This document shows, piece by piece, positions 15,352-27,764 of a DNA stretch of 34,746 nt. The notes under the pieces were generated by a model. That model was given only the letters and a program-made list of their open reading frames with translations. It ran no database searches and was not told the origin of the DNA. The stretch comes from Desulfobacteraceae bacterium (GTDB taxonomy: Bacteria > Desulfobacterota > Syntrophobacteria > Syntrophobacterales > Syntrophobacteraceae). Location of the stretch: the NCBI GenBank assembly GCA_021372635.1, contig JAJFUA010000203.1:1-34746 (forward strand). Direction: 5' to 3'. The position numbers and the translations under genes are program-made. Numbering within the stretch: the first letter of the stretch is position 1; each line of letters begins with the position of its first letter.

Positions 15352-16791
15352 CTATTGGTTTTCCCGCTTTGCAGCGCCGGGCTGTTCGCCTTCGCGCCAG
15401 CCGCCTCCCAACGCCTTGTAGAGCTGGACGGTGGCAAGGTACTGGTTCAGTTCGGTTCGAGCCAGGGTTGTCTCGGCTGGGAAGAGATTCTGCTGATTCT
15501 GAAGCACCTCGAAATAACTCGCTTTCCCGGATACGTAGCGCTTCAGGGAGACCTGGACCGCCTCCTCGTAGGCTTTTACCGCCCGGGACTGCTGGATGCG
15601 GGTCGCCGCATACTTCTGCCGGGAGATGAGCGCGTTGGACACTTCCTGGAAAGCGTTGAGAGCCGTTTGCTCGTAGACCAGCCTGGCCTCCTCGCAGGCG
15701 GCTTTCGCCTGCCGGTACTGGGCAACCAGCGTTCCTCCCTGGAAGAGAGGACCGGACATGGTGCCTGCGACGGCCCACAGGCTGGCGGTCCCGTCCGTGA
15801 AAGACGACAGTTCGGGGCTGACCTGGCCGAGAAGCGTGGTCAGCCCGATTTTTGGGAAGAAATTCGTCAGTGCGATGCCGATCTGTGCATTGGCGGCACG
15901 CAGATTCTGTTCCGCCTGCCGGATATCGGGGCGGCGTTCCAGCAACTCCGAGGGCAGTCCGGCGGGGATTTCCGGCGGGTTGGCCTGATCGAGCAGATGG
16001 GCTTTGCGTTCGACCGGCCCTGGGTTGCGCCCCAGGAGAACGTTGATCTGGTTTTCCTTGAGCACGATTTGACGCTCCAGGTCGGGAATGTTGGCTGAAA
16101 CCGAACCCACCAGGGCTTCGGCGCTTGCGGTTTCCAGCTTCGAGGCCGCTCCCCCTTCCAGCCGGAGGGTGAACATCCTCAGGGTGTCCTCGAAGGACTT
16201 GGTGTTTTTCCTGGAGATCGCCAACTCGAGGTCGAGTTCGAGCAGTTCGAAATAGGCCTGTGCCACGGAACTCACCAGGGAGACGACTACGGCCCGCCGT
16301 CCTTCTTCGGTCGCCAGGTATTGCGCACGGGCCGCTTCATTCTGACGCCGGATCCGTCCCCAGAAATCCATCTCCCAGAACACGCTCAGGTTGATAAGCG
16401 CTGAATCCTCCGTGCTGCCGCCGTTGGGGCTGGGGCTCGTCAGGAAGCTGTTCCTGCCCTTGGCGACGGTTGCATCGTAGGCGGCCTGGGGGAAGAACTG
16501 TCCCCTTGCCTGTGCGGCAATCTGGCGCGCCTGTTCGACGCGCATCACTGCGGCGCGCAGGTCGTAGTTCTTCTCCAGGGCTTCGGCGATGAGCCGCCGC
16601 AGCGTTTCATCCTTGAAGATGGTCCACCACGGGAGGTCGGCGATCGACCCCTGTTCCGCCGGCGTAAGGGCGCTCCGGAAGTTTGCGGGGGCATCGACCG
16701 CTGGACGCTTGTAGTCCGGACCCAGGGCGCAGCCGCAAATGCAAAGGGCCAGAAGAACCCAGAGAGACGCAAGTGTTCCGAGTCTTTCCAT
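15352..16791 (-). CDS. RND efflux outer-membrane lipoprotein (NodT/OprM family)
   Basis: A 479-residue outer-membrane factor. The lipoprotein signal ends in LCICGC with acylated Cys21, followed by the family opening ALGPDYKRP. Two repeated helical-hairpin halves are recognisable (PWWTIFKDETLRRLIAEALEKNYDLRAA and RRPDIRQAEQNLRAANAQIGIALTNFFP), which form the trimeric TolC-like barrel and periplasmic tunnel. It is the exit duct of the tripartite pump encoded upstream. Its ATG follows the transporter stop by 2 nt. The C-terminal hydrophilic tail is short. NodT/CusC-type and OprM-type members cannot be told apart here. Confidence 0.92.
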   Translation of the reverse strand: MERLGTLASLWVLLALCICGCALGPDYKRPAVDAPANFRSALTPAEQGSIADLPWWTIFKDETLRRLIAEALEKNYDLRAAVMRVEQARQIAAQARGQFFPQAAYDATVAKGRNSFLTSPSPNGGSTEDSALINLSVFWEMDFWGRIRRQNEAARAQYLATEEGRRAVVVSLVSSVAQAYFELLELDLELAISRKNTKSFEDTLRMFTLRLEGGAASKLETASAEALVGSVSANIPDLERQIVLKENQINVLLGRNPGPVERKAHLLDQANPPEIPAGLPSELLERRPDIRQAEQNLRAANAQIGIALTNFFPKIGLTTLLGQVSPELSSFTDGTASLWAVAGTMSGPLFQGGTLVAQYRQAKAACEEARLVYEQTALNAFQEVSNALISRQKYAATRIQQSRAVKAYEEAVQVSLKRYVSGKASYFEVLQNQQNLFPAETTLARTELNQYLATVQLYKALGGGWREGEQPGAAKRENQ

Positions 16792-16793
16792 CG

Positions 16794-19700
16794 CTAGTGC
16801 CCTCCACCGAGACTGTCTGTTGCCGGTTGGTCATCCCGGGGCGAATGCCGCTCCACGCCTCGGTGGGACAGCTTTTCGACCACGTAGAAGGTTACGGGGA
16901 TAAGAAAGATGGCGATAAAGCTCGCCATCGCCATCCCACCGATGACGGCGAAACCCATCACCTGGCGGGAAAGCGCCCCGGCGCCGCTCGCTTTGGCCAG
17001 CGGGACGCAGCCCAGGATGAAGGCGAAGGAAGTCATGAGGATCGGCCGGAGGCGCAGGCGCGCACCTTCCAGTGCGGCCTCGACGAGCGGTTTGCCCTGA
17101 TCGTAGCCCATCTTGGCAAATTCCACGATGAGGATGGCGTTTTTCGCGGCAAGCCCGATGAGCATGACCAGGCCGATCTGAGCATACACATTGTTTTCGA
17201 AGCTGCCGACCCACAGGCCCATGAAAGCTCCGGCCACGGCCACCGGCGTACCGAGCAGCACGCTGAACGGCAGACTCCAGCTCTCATACTGGGCGGCGAG
17301 AATGAGAAAGACGCAAAGCAGCGAAAAACCGAAGATCACGGCCGGGGAAACGCCTTCCTGCGCCTTTTTTTCCTGGAAGCTCATCCCGAGGTAATCGAAG
17401 CCCATTTCCCTCGGCATCGTCTGGGCAAAAACCTGCTCCATGGCCGCCATTGCCTGTGCGGAGCTGAAACCGGGTTTTGCGTTGGCGTTGACCTGCGCGG
17501 ATCGGTAGAGGTTGTAGCGCATCGTGAATTCGGGGCCTGCCGTTCCGTGGATGCCTGCCACGGCGGAGAGAGGCACCATGTTGCCGTCGCTGTTGCGTAC
17601 GAAGAACTGTTCCATGTTGTCAGCACGGGTGCGGTAATCACCCTCCGCCTGCACGTATATCTGCCACTGACGTCCGAAACGATTGAAATAATTGACGAAG
17701 ATGCCTCCCATGAAACACTGGAGCGTCTGGTAAACATCTTTAAGGGGCACTCCCTGCTTCAAGACCTTGTCGCGGTCCACGTTCACCGCCACCTGTGGGA
17801 CTACGGGACGAAACGTGGTGGACACGGACGCCAGTTCAGGTCTTTCCCGGGCGGCCGCGACAAATTTCTGAACGTTCTCGGCCAGGAAGCCAATATCCTT
17901 GCCCGCCCGGTCCTCCAGGATGAAGGTTACCCCACCCGCCGCTCCGATACCTGGGATGGCCGGCGGTGAAAAGCCGAAACCGATGGCCCCGGTGATGTCG
18001 CGGAATCTGCTGTTGATGTGGCCCATGACGGCCTCGTACTTTTCCTCCGGCTTTTTCCTCAACTTCCAGTCTTCGAGAGTGATGAAGAAAAAGCCGCTGT
18101 AGGTGTTCTGCACCTGGCTCAGCATGCTGTAGCCGACGATGGAGGAATAGTATTTCACCCCCGGGGTTGTCTTTAGAATCTCTTCGGCCTGTTTCATGAT
18201 TTCGTCGGTGCGCTGCAGCGAGGCGGCGTCGGGCAGCTGTACTCCTGCGTACAGGTATCCCTGGTCCTCTTCCGGCAGAAAGCTCATGGGAATGCTTCTG
18301 CCGAGCAAAGCGGCAAGCACGGTGATACCCGCGAGGAGCAGCAGGGACACGGCGCTCTTGCGGATCAGCAGGCCGCAGATTCCCACATAGCCCCCGGTGG
18401 CCCGGTCGAAGACCCGGTTGAACCATCGGAAGAATATGGCCAGAGGGCCTCGGGACTCCTTCTTCGGCCGCAGCAGCAACGAGGCGAGAGCGGGGCTCAG
18501 GGTAAGCGCGTTGAATGCGGAAATGACCACCGATACGGCGATGGTGACCGCGAACTGCTGATAGAGACGTCCAGTGATGCCGGGAATGAACGCGGTCGGC
18601 ACAAAGACCGCCGAGAGGATGATGGCGATGGCGATGACCGGCCCGGATACCTCCTCCATGGCTTTCAAGGTGGCGTCCTTGGGGGACATCCCGTGTTCGA
18701 TGTGGTGCTCCACCGCTTCCACCACCACGATGGCGTCGTCCACCACGAGACCGATGGCGAGCACCAGGCCGAAGAGCGACAGGGTGTTGATGGAAAAGCC
18801 GAAGAGGGGAAAAAGGGCGAAGGTGCCCACGAGGGAGACGGGCACGGCGAGCAGCGGAATCAGGGTGGCGCGCCATCCCTGGAGAAACAGGAACACCACG
18901 ATGATGACCAGCGCCAGGGCCTCCAGCAGCGTTTGTTTGATTTCTTTCATGCCCTCGGTGACGGCCAGGGTCGTGTCGAGTGCGACGACGTAGTCGAGGT
19001 CCTGGGGAAAACTCACCTTGAGGCGTTCCATGAGCTTTTTCGCGCCGTCTGCGGCTTCGATGGCGTTGGTTCCCGGCAGCTGGTAAAGTGCGACCAGGGC
19101 CGCCGGCTTGCCGTTCAGCCGGCCGATGAGGTTGTATGTCTGGGAGCCGAGTTCGATCCGGGCGACATCGCTGAGTCGCACGAAGGACCCATCCGGCTGT
19201 GCCCGTACGATGATCTCTCCGAATTCGTCCTCCCTCTGCAACCGCCCCTGCGCACGGACCGCGTAGGTGTACTCCTGGCCGGCGGGTACGGGCTCCGCTC
19301 CGATCTGCCCCGCCGGGTTCACCGTATTCTGCGTCTGGATGGCGTTGACGATTTCCGGAATGGTGATGTTGAGCTTTGCCAGTTGGTCGGGTTTAACCCA
19401 GAACCTCATGGAATACTGGCCCGCCCCGAAAATGGTGACGCTGGCGATTCCCGGTACCCGGGTCATCTGGTCGTTGATGTTGATGTAGCTGTAGTTGGCC
19501 AGGAAAATGCCGTCGTACGTGCCGTTGGGAGAAAAAAGGGCAAACATGATGAGCGGGGCGGAAGTGGACTTCTGCACCGTCACGCCATAGTCGCGAACGT
19601 CCGAAGGCAGTTGAGACTCGGCCTGCGACTCGCGCATCTGCGCGAGGATCTGGTCCGTGTTTGGATCGGTCTTTACGTCGAAGTTGACGTACAGAGTCAT

Positions 19701-19961
19701 CTGCCCGTTGTTCGCATTGAGGGAATACATGTAATTCATGTTGTCCACGCCGGACATCTGCTGCTCGATGGGAGTCGCCACGGACTGCTCGACCGTGAGA
19801 GCGTCGGCGCCGGTGTAGGTGGTCTTGACCTGTATTTCCGGGGGGACGATGTTGGGAAACTGCGCGATGGGCAGACCCGACATCGCGACCAGGCCGATGA
19901 TGACCATCAGGATGGAAATCACCATGGCCACGATGGGACGATTGATGAAGAATCTGGCCAT
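16794..19961 (-). CDS. RND multidrug efflux transporter, HAE1 (AcrB/MexB) family
   Basis: A 1055-residue inner-membrane proton/drug antiporter of normal family length. It shows the N-terminal ARFFINRPIVAMVISILM helix, twelve predicted membrane helices in two halves, and two large periplasmic loops. The proton-relay residues are in place: Asp408/Asp409 in GLVVDDAIVVVEA (helix 4) and Lys940 in GLAAKNAILIVEFAK (helix 10), matching AcrB numbering closely. Hydrophobic or amphiphilic substrates are expected, as for the HAE1 family; the lack of the metal-efflux (CusA) signature argues against heavy metals. The gene starts 3 nt after the adaptor stop and ends 2 nt before the outer-membrane gene, so the three are a classic MFP-RND-OMF operon. 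Confidence 0.95.
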   Translation of the reverse strand: MARFFINRPIVAMVISILMVIIGLVAMSGLPIAQFPNIVPPEIQVKTTYTGADALTVEQSVATPIEQQMSGVDNMNYMYSLNANNGQMTLYVNFDVKTDPNTDQILAQMRESQAESQLPSDVRDYGVTVQKSTSAPLIMFALFSPNGTYDGIFLANYSYININDQMTRVPGIASVTIFGAGQYSMRFWVKPDQLAKLNITIPEIVNAIQTQNTVNPAGQIGAEPVPAGQEYTYAVRAQGRLQREDEFGEIIVRAQPDGSFVRLSDVARIELGSQTYNLIGRLNGKPAALVALYQLPGTNAIEAADGAKKLMERLKVSFPQDLDYVVALDTTLAVTEGMKEIKQTLLEALALVIIVVFLFLQGWRATLIPLLAVPVSLVGTFALFPLFGFSINTLSLFGLVLAIGLVVDDAIVVVEAVEHHIEHGMSPKDATLKAMEEVSGPVIAIAIILSAVFVPTAFIPGITGRLYQQFAVTIAVSVVISAFNALTLSPALASLLLRPKKESRGPLAIFFRWFNRVFDRATGGYVGICGLLIRKSAVSLLLLAGITVLAALLGRSIPMSFLPEEDQGYLYAGVQLPDAASLQRTDEIMKQAEEILKTTPGVKYYSSIVGYSMLSQVQNTYSGFFFITLEDWKLRKKPEEKYEAVMGHINSRFRDITGAIGFGFSPPAIPGIGAAGGVTFILEDRAGKDIGFLAENVQKFVAAARERPELASVSTTFRPVVPQVAVNVDRDKVLKQGVPLKDVYQTLQCFMGGIFVNYFNRFGRQWQIYVQAEGDYRTRADNMEQFFVRNSDGNMVPLSAVAGIHGTAGPEFTMRYNLYRSAQVNANAKPGFSSAQAMAAMEQVFAQTMPREMGFDYLGMSFQEKKAQEGVSPAVIFGFSLLCVFLILAAQYESWSLPFSVLLGTPVAVAGAFMGLWVGSFENNVYAQIGLVMLIGLAAKNAILIVEFAKMGYDQGKPLVEAALEGARLRLRPILMTSFAFILGCVPLAKASGAGALSRQVMGFAVIGGMAMASFIAIFLIPVTFYVVEKLSHRGVERHSPRDDQPATDSLGGGH

Positions 19962-19964
19962 GGA

Positions 19965-21188
19965 TCACTCCTTTTTGGGAGCCTGGGGCCTGGACTCCGG
20001 TTCCATGAGCTTCGGGTTGACCTGCATGCCCCCCTTGACCTTCTGAATGCCTTCCACGATCACGCGGTCACCCGGTTCCAGGCCGCTGGAGATGACCCAG
20101 AGGTTGTCCACCCGTTCACCGGTTTTTACGGGACGGATGCCGACCTTGTTGTCCGGGCCCACCACCGCGACCTGGTAGTTGCCTTGAAGCTCCATGACGG
20201 CCCGTTGTGGGACCATGATGGCGCCCTTTTTAGTGTCCATTGCGGTACGGACCCGGCCGTACTGCCCCGGGCGCAGAAGATTCCCGGGGTTGGGGAATAT
20301 GACCGCTATGCGTATCGTCCCGGTCTTTACGTCCACCTGCCGCTCGGCGAAGGAGAACGTTCCCTTCTCGGGATAAACGCTGCCGTCCGACAGAAGGAGG
20401 TCCAGCCTGGCTCGCTCGGACTCGCTCCGGTTGCCGCTCTTCGCGATTTCACGGGCGAGGGACATGTACTGCTGCTCGCTGATGGGAAAAATCACCTTGA
20501 TGGGGTCGACGGTGGAGACGGTGGTCAGCTCCCCGGTCTGCGTCGGGCCGACCAGGTCGCCGATCTGGGCATTGGCGCTGCCGGCGATGCCGTCCACGGG
20601 CGAAGTGATCCTGGTGAAGCTCAGATTCAGCCTGGCCTGTTCCACGTTCGCCTCCGCGGCCTGGACACCGGCTTTGGCTGCAAGATTGGCCTGGATGGCG
20701 TCGTCGAGTTCCTGCTGACTGATGGCGCTTTCCTTGGCGAGCGGCCGGTAGCGTTTGACGTCCAATTCGGTTTTCCCGAGTCTGGCTTTTGCCATGGCCA
20801 ATTGGGCTTCCGCCTGATCCATCGCGGCCTTGAACGTCCTCGGGTCGATTTCGAACATGAGTTCGCCCTTCTTGACGGTCGCCCCTTCCTTGTAGAGCTG
20901 CTTCGACAGGTAGCCGGTCACCTGCGCGCGGATGGTGGCGTTCACCAGGCCTTCGGTGGTGCCGATCCATTCGGAATAAACGGGCACGTCCTTCTGCGTT
21001 ACGGCCATGACCTCGACTTCGGGAACGGGCGTCGTCTGTGCCTGAGCCCTCTCCGGCAGTCCTCCCGGGAGAACGAGAAGGCCCGCGGTCAGGATGACGC
21101 CAAAGAAGGCATTTTGTGCGGGAAGAGGCCGAAAGAGGCCGTACACACTCGACCGACGCCGAACCACAGAATTCTTTCCGTCTCGCAT
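19965..21188 (-). CDS. RND efflux periplasmic adaptor (membrane fusion protein)
   Basis: A 407-residue adaptor. I start it at the ATG at 21188, which has AAGGAG 7 nt upstream; the longer frame to 21299 adds leader without a ribosome site. A signal segment (about 24-50, no obvious lipobox) is followed by the lipoyl half-motif (ATIRAQVTGYLSKQLYKEGATVKKGELMFEIDP), an alpha-helical hairpin (about 102-170), the second lipoyl half (FTRITSPVDGIAGSANAQIGDLV), a beta-barrel and a membrane-proximal domain (GLEPGDRVIVEGIQKVKGG). It links the inner-membrane pump to the outer-membrane duct. As first gene of the block it is preceded, 196 nt upstream, by palindrome copy 2. Confidence 0.93.
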   Translation of the reverse strand: MRDGKNSVVRRRSSVYGLFRPLPAQNAFFGVILTAGLLVLPGGLPERAQAQTTPVPEVEVMAVTQKDVPVYSEWIGTTEGLVNATIRAQVTGYLSKQLYKEGATVKKGELMFEIDPRTFKAAMDQAEAQLAMAKARLGKTELDVKRYRPLAKESAISQQELDDAIQANLAAKAGVQAAEANVEQARLNLSFTRITSPVDGIAGSANAQIGDLVGPTQTGELTTVSTVDPIKVIFPISEQQYMSLAREIAKSGNRSESERARLDLLLSDGSVYPEKGTFSFAERQVDVKTGTIRIAVIFPNPGNLLRPGQYGRVRTAMDTKKGAIMVPQRAVMELQGNYQVAVVGPDNKVGIRPVKTGERVDNLWVISSGLEPGDRVIVEGIQKVKGGMQVNPKLMEPESRPQAPKKE

Positions 21189-21383
21189 AAGTTTACTCCT
21201 TGGCAGTTTCGACCCTAGAGAGTTGACGTGCTGATTGGATTGGACCGATTCTCCCTGGCGCGGGATGGAACGAACGTATGATCCACCAGGGCCGGGCATC
21301 GTCGCAGATGCCGTCCTGGCGGGATGGTGAATCAGAACAAGGTTGACGAGGAAAAGATTACAGGAAACCGCTTATGGAATGAT

Positions 21384-21401
21384 ATTGGACTTTGGTCCAA
21401 C
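21384..21401 (-). promoter_or_regulatory. Palindromic operator, copy 2 (upstream of the RND block)
   Basis: The plus strand reads ATTGGACTTTGGTCCAAC, differing from copy 1 only in the last base. It lies 21 nt past the potassium-channel stop and 196 nt before the adaptor ATG. On the minus strand it is followed by ATC and, after 23 nt, by TAATCT with a TG directly in front, an extended -10-like element, at 21360-21355. Confidence 0.65.
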
Positions 21402-21422
21402 AATGGGAAGGCGAAGGGCCGT

Positions 21423-22136
21423 TCAGACCGGATGTGCCGTATCCGGGGGCGGGGCGCCGTCGTCGTCGCGGCCGCTCTTGCCCTGATAAAGGCTGACCAG
21501 GCGGGCCACGACCACGACGAGATACATCTGGCCGCACATGGCTTCGACTATCGCCAGGGCACGGGCCAGGCCGCTGATGGGGATGACGTCGCCGTAGCCC
21601 AGGGTTCCGAGCGTGACGAAGCTGAAATAGATCGTGTGGGCCAGCGTGCTGTCCTGGTTTTCGGCAAAGGATGTTCCCTGGAAGAAAAACGACTGCGGCC
21701 ACAGCTCCTCGAACACGCAGAAGAGCAGTCCACACGTGATGCCGAGCAGGAGGTACACGTCGAGGGCGGCAAAGATGCGTTCGCCGGTCACCTTGCCCTC
21801 TCTCAGAACGTGGCGGAGGATGGTGAACCCGGAGAACAGGCAGATCGCTACGCTGCCCCCATGGCTTGTCGCCAGGAAAGGATGGTAGTCGAACCAGTCG
21901 TGAGCGCCTCTTACCGCAAACACCACCACCATGGTCGCCAGTCCTGCAAAGCTTCCGAAGTCCACCAGGGTGATCACGGCCGCGGCCAGGATGTTAAATC
22001 CCAGGAAAATCTCCAGAAACCGGGTGTCCCATCCCAGTGCTCCGAGGAGCGGAGCCGCCACTATGGTGAAAAGCAGCGAGAAGAAAAGGTACGCGAAACG
22101 CCGCTGCCTGTAGTGATCTGCCAGTTTCTGAAACAC
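21423..22136 (-). CDS. Potassium-channel-like protein (Ion_trans_2)
   Basis: A 237-residue membrane protein with a GTG start at 22136 preceded by GGGGGAA. Four hydrophobic segments (about 14-35, 41-58, 63-78 and 92-110) precede a final two-helix pore unit: helix about 122-143, pore loop with selectivity filter TLGYGD at 178-183, and helix about 190-217. The filter is the canonical potassium signature. The cytoplasmic C-terminus is short (about 20 residues, Asp/Pro-rich), with no RCK/TrkA_N or cyclic-nucleotide domain. No arginine-rich voltage sensor is evident. It probably mediates passive potassium flux. Its stop codon sits just ahead of palindrome copy 2, which belongs to the next unit. Confidence 0.85.
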   Translation of the reverse strand: MFQKLADHYRQRRFAYLFFSLLFTIVAAPLLGALGWDTRFLEIFLGFNILAAAVITLVDFGSFAGLATMVVVFAVRGAHDWFDYHPFLATSHGGSVAICLFSGFTILRHVLREGKVTGERIFAALDVYLLLGITCGLLFCVFEELWPQSFFFQGTSFAENQDSTLAHTIYFSFVTLGTLGYGDVIPISGLARALAIVEAMCGQMYLVVVVARLVSLYQGKSGRDDDGAPPPDTAHPV

Positions 22137-22200
22137 GGTTCCCCCGCCTTTTCCCGTCTCCGTAGCTCTTCCTCCCTGTCAGGGCACCCTCGAAGTTTTT

Positions 22201-22229
22201 ATGGTAGAATGAAAATAGCCGGGAAACAA
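22201..22229 (-). promoter_or_regulatory. Possible sigma-70-like promoter for the potassium-channel gene
   Basis: On the minus strand TTGTTT (22229-22224) and TACCAT (22206-22201) are spaced by exactly 17 nt in an AT-rich patch about 65 nt before the GTG start. The hexamers match the consensus only partly. Confidence 0.35.
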
Positions 22230-22390
22230 TGGAGAAATAAGCTGCCAGTCCGGGCCGCGGGGAAGCCCTGACGTAGCTCTTGATCATGTGGCGCAGGTTC
22301 CATCGCATCTCGAACTCCTGCCATTCGTCATATCCATTCCAGGAAGTGAAATCCCCGGTCCGGAAGATCTTGCAGCGGTCCACCCGGCAA

Positions 22391-25114
<2,724 letters not shown>

Positions 25115-25236
25115 GGCATCTGCTCCTTTCAATGAAAACAGCCGGTTGGTTGCGGGTTTCGGGGTTGCCGGGGAATTCAGTCGAAGAACCGTTTTGCAGG
25201 AAGGTCGGCTGAAGTGCGGAAACGGTTTTGGAGCGG

Positions 25237-27630
25237 CTATCCGGATTTCTTCTTGTCCGTCGCTTTTGCGAGCGCCTCCGCTTCGGCCTGGGCCAGGGCC
25301 GCCGCGGCCGCCGCACCCGCCGCCTCCAGCGGCAGGTTCCGCCCTCCGGAGGCAGGCGCGGGCTCTCCCTCTGTGGGAGGTTGAGGCGGCAGGTACACCG
25401 TCACGTTCCGGTGTGCGAACTCGATGCCCTTTTCCCTGAAGGCCTTCTGAATCCGCTGGAAAACCTCCCTGCGCAGGACGTACTGTTCTCCGGGAATGCA
25501 CTTGAACTTCACCCGTATGATCATGGCCGAATCGTCCATGGCCCGAATCCCGGCCGACTTGATATCGCTCAGCAATCCTTTGGCGAACTCCTCTTCGGCC
25601 ATGATTCGCTGGTTGATCTTCTTGACGATCTTGCGGATCACGTCGGGGTCGGTATCGAAGCGGACCCGGATATCGAGCTTTTCTATGATGTAGTCGCGGG
25701 TGAAATTCTGCACCATTTTCAGATCCCCGAAAGGGACGATGAAAACCTGGCCCCGCGGATGCCGAAGCCTGAGCGACCGGATGGAGATCTGTTCGACCGT
25801 GCCCTTGGCGGTGCCGGCCTCCACGTAGTCTCCCACCCGGAAAGCATCGTCCACGAGGAAGAAGACCCCGGAAATGATATCTTTCACCAGGGTCTGGGAC
25901 CCGAATCCGATGGCAAGCCCCACGACCCCCGCGCCGGCGAGGAGGGGGGCGATGTTCACGCCGAGCGAGGCGAGAATGCTGAAGCCGATGACGAGGAAAA
26001 GGAAAACCATGATGAACTTGCGAAGCAGCATGAGAAGCGTTCCGGTGCGGGACCCTCCGGAACCTCCCTCTTCGGCATCATCGCTTTGAAGGGGCATTCC
26101 CTCCTCGATTTTCCTGTCGATGAGGGTTTTGACTATTTCCCATGCCAACAGCCCGAGAACGAACGCGATGAGAATGCCGAGCACGTTCCTGGCGAAAATC
26201 CGGCCGATGTCGATGCGGATGCCCCAGAAGTCCAGGACCGCGAAGAAAAGGAAGATCAGGAGCACCAGGCGGAATGTCTTGCGGATCAGCGGAAAGAAAA
26301 CGTCCATGCCTTTTGGCCGGTGCGCGTCCGGTATTTGCCGGGGTTCCTCCGTCCTCCCTGCCGGTTCTTCCTTCCAGTCCTCGTCCGATCCGGAAAGGTC
26401 GATGATCTCCCTCGGCGGTCCCCCGATCCGGGAAAGAATCTGCTTCAGCCACTGGTCCGCTCCGATGCAGAGGGGAACGAGAAAGAGGCTCAGGACGAGC
26501 TTGAAAATCGTCGCATCCGCATGGGTGAGGACCCTGACCCACCAGGCCATGCCGACCGCCAGGGCCAGCAGGATCGCCGGATAATGCCAAAGGGCTGCGA
26601 AGCTTTGGCGAAAAGACCCTGTGGCCATTGTTTCCGCGCCGGCGGCGGGAAGGATCAGCGCGGCCACCCGGCGCCGGATTCGCCAGATCATCACGGAAAG
26701 GACGATGCTCATGACGGGGCCGGCGGTTGAGTAAACGAGCAGGAACAGATCGCGGTCCGCGCCGGATTGCTGCAGTGCTAAAGCCATGATGGCAACGGGA
26801 AGCACCGAGGCGGCCAGCACGACGATCCATTTGTAGAGAAGGCGCGCGTCTGAATCGGACATGTCGATCGGGCGCAGTTCGGCGCTTCCGGGAGAGACAA
26901 CCCAGCGGGCGGCCAAAACGACCATCCGAAAGTAGTACGTGCAGATTATGGCGCTCGAGACGAGGTAGGCGGGCTGCCCGCGTCCCTGCAGAAGGAAATA
27001 GGCGATGAAGGTGGACAGCATGTAGACGGCGAACCCGAGAGCGTCCAGGATCATCCCGGAAAGGAAGATGCCGGCTTTCTCCCACCCTGCGTGGGGTATT
27101 TTGCCGAGCAGTTGCCGCCTTATCTTTTGGGTCGTTCGCAGCAGGAGGCGTTCCACGGCCAGGCCGACGAGAACGATGAGAAGGAAGGATACCAGGGCCG
27201 TGAAGAGCCGCCCGGGTCCCTTACCCCCGGCGAGCTTTTCCCAGGTGTCCGAATCCGCCGACGTGCGCGCTTCGGATATGATCCCCGAAAGCTGGCCGGA
27301 GAGGGCGGAAAGAGTTCTCTGGCCTTCATAGAACCCGAAGACGAACCCTTTTTCCCTGATGCCGACCTGTTCCTTCGATCCCGCCCCGCGCGCCGCGGCC
27401 TTCGCCTTGAGTTCGGAGGCGAGCAGGCGTCTCGCCTGCTCGTCGCTGATGCCGGCAAGATACCCGTCGACCTTCTCGGGGGCAAGGTCGGGGGGAATCT
27501 TGTCTTCCTTGGGAGCGGCTTTTGCCTTGACCTTCCCGAGTCCCTGGGACCAGCCGGACCAGGGGACGAGAAGCAGGGCACATGCGAGAAGAAGAACGAC
27601 TGCGAAGGCGGCTTGCGGTCTGCGGAACAT
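25237..27630 (-). CDS. Large mechanosensitive channel of the MscS family (MscK/YbdG-like)
   Basis: A 797-residue membrane protein with AGAGGAG 7 nt before the ATG. A signal peptide (about 1-29) is followed by a periplasmic stretch (about 30-135), then many hydrophobic helices (about 135-530). The conserved MscS core begins with the pore helix LLAGAGVVGLAIGFGSQTLVKDIISGVFFLVDD, continues with the beta domain (VGDYVEAGTAKGTVEQISIRSLRLRHPRGQVFIVPFG) and ends with the alpha/beta cage. An Ala-rich, then Lys-rich C-terminal tail (about 770-797) is an extra. It should release solutes upon hypo-osmotic shock. The gene ends 122 nt before the glycosidase start. Confidence 0.92.
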   Translation of the reverse strand: MFRRPQAAFAVVLLLACALLLVPWSGWSQGLGKVKAKAAPKEDKIPPDLAPEKVDGYLAGISDEQARRLLASELKAKAAARGAGSKEQVGIREKGFVFGFYEGQRTLSALSGQLSGIISEARTSADSDTWEKLAGGKGPGRLFTALVSFLLIVLVGLAVERLLLRTTQKIRRQLLGKIPHAGWEKAGIFLSGMILDALGFAVYMLSTFIAYFLLQGRGQPAYLVSSAIICTYYFRMVVLAARWVVSPGSAELRPIDMSDSDARLLYKWIVVLAASVLPVAIMALALQQSGADRDLFLLVYSTAGPVMSIVLSVMIWRIRRRVAALILPAAGAETMATGSFRQSFAALWHYPAILLALAVGMAWWVRVLTHADATIFKLVLSLFLVPLCIGADQWLKQILSRIGGPPREIIDLSGSDEDWKEEPAGRTEEPRQIPDAHRPKGMDVFFPLIRKTFRLVLLIFLFFAVLDFWGIRIDIGRIFARNVLGILIAFVLGLLAWEIVKTLIDRKIEEGMPLQSDDAEEGGSGGSRTGTLLMLLRKFIMVFLFLVIGFSILASLGVNIAPLLAGAGVVGLAIGFGSQTLVKDIISGVFFLVDDAFRVGDYVEAGTAKGTVEQISIRSLRLRHPRGQVFIVPFGDLKMVQNFTRDYIIEKLDIRVRFDTDPDVIRKIVKKINQRIMAEEEFAKGLLSDIKSAGIRAMDDSAMIIRVKFKCIPGEQYVLRREVFQRIQKAFREKGIEFAHRNVTVYLPPQPPTEGEPAPASGGRNLPLEAAGAAAAAALAQAEAEALAKATDKKKSG

Positions 27631-27730
27631 AGTTCGACTCCTCTGTTTCTCGTTGACCGTCCGGTCGATCCGGCCTTCACCTCAAGCGGAATCACCGTTC
27701 GGCGAACATTCCGGCCGCGAACCGCACGCG

Positions 27731-27755
27731 AAAAATACGCCCGGGGCCTCCGGGC
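27731..27755 (-). terminator. Intrinsic terminator of the AOR operon
   Basis: On the minus strand a 6-bp GC stem GCCCGG/CCGGGC with a 5-nt loop (27755-27739) is followed by GTA and five T's (27735-27731). It lies about 10 nt past the AOR stop and has the classical rho-independent form. Confidence 0.75.
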
Positions 27756-27764
27756 CGATGCGGA

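Noticed and set aside
18693-21218. 841-codon open frame on plus
   Set aside because: It is antisense to the RND transporter and adaptor, which are unmistakable on minus. Such long antisense frames are common in GC-rich DNA. Its sequence resembles no family.
25237-25501. N-terminal extension of the GH63 enzyme to 25501
   Set aside because: The extra 129 residues are the MscS tail read in another frame. A good ribosome site precedes 25114.
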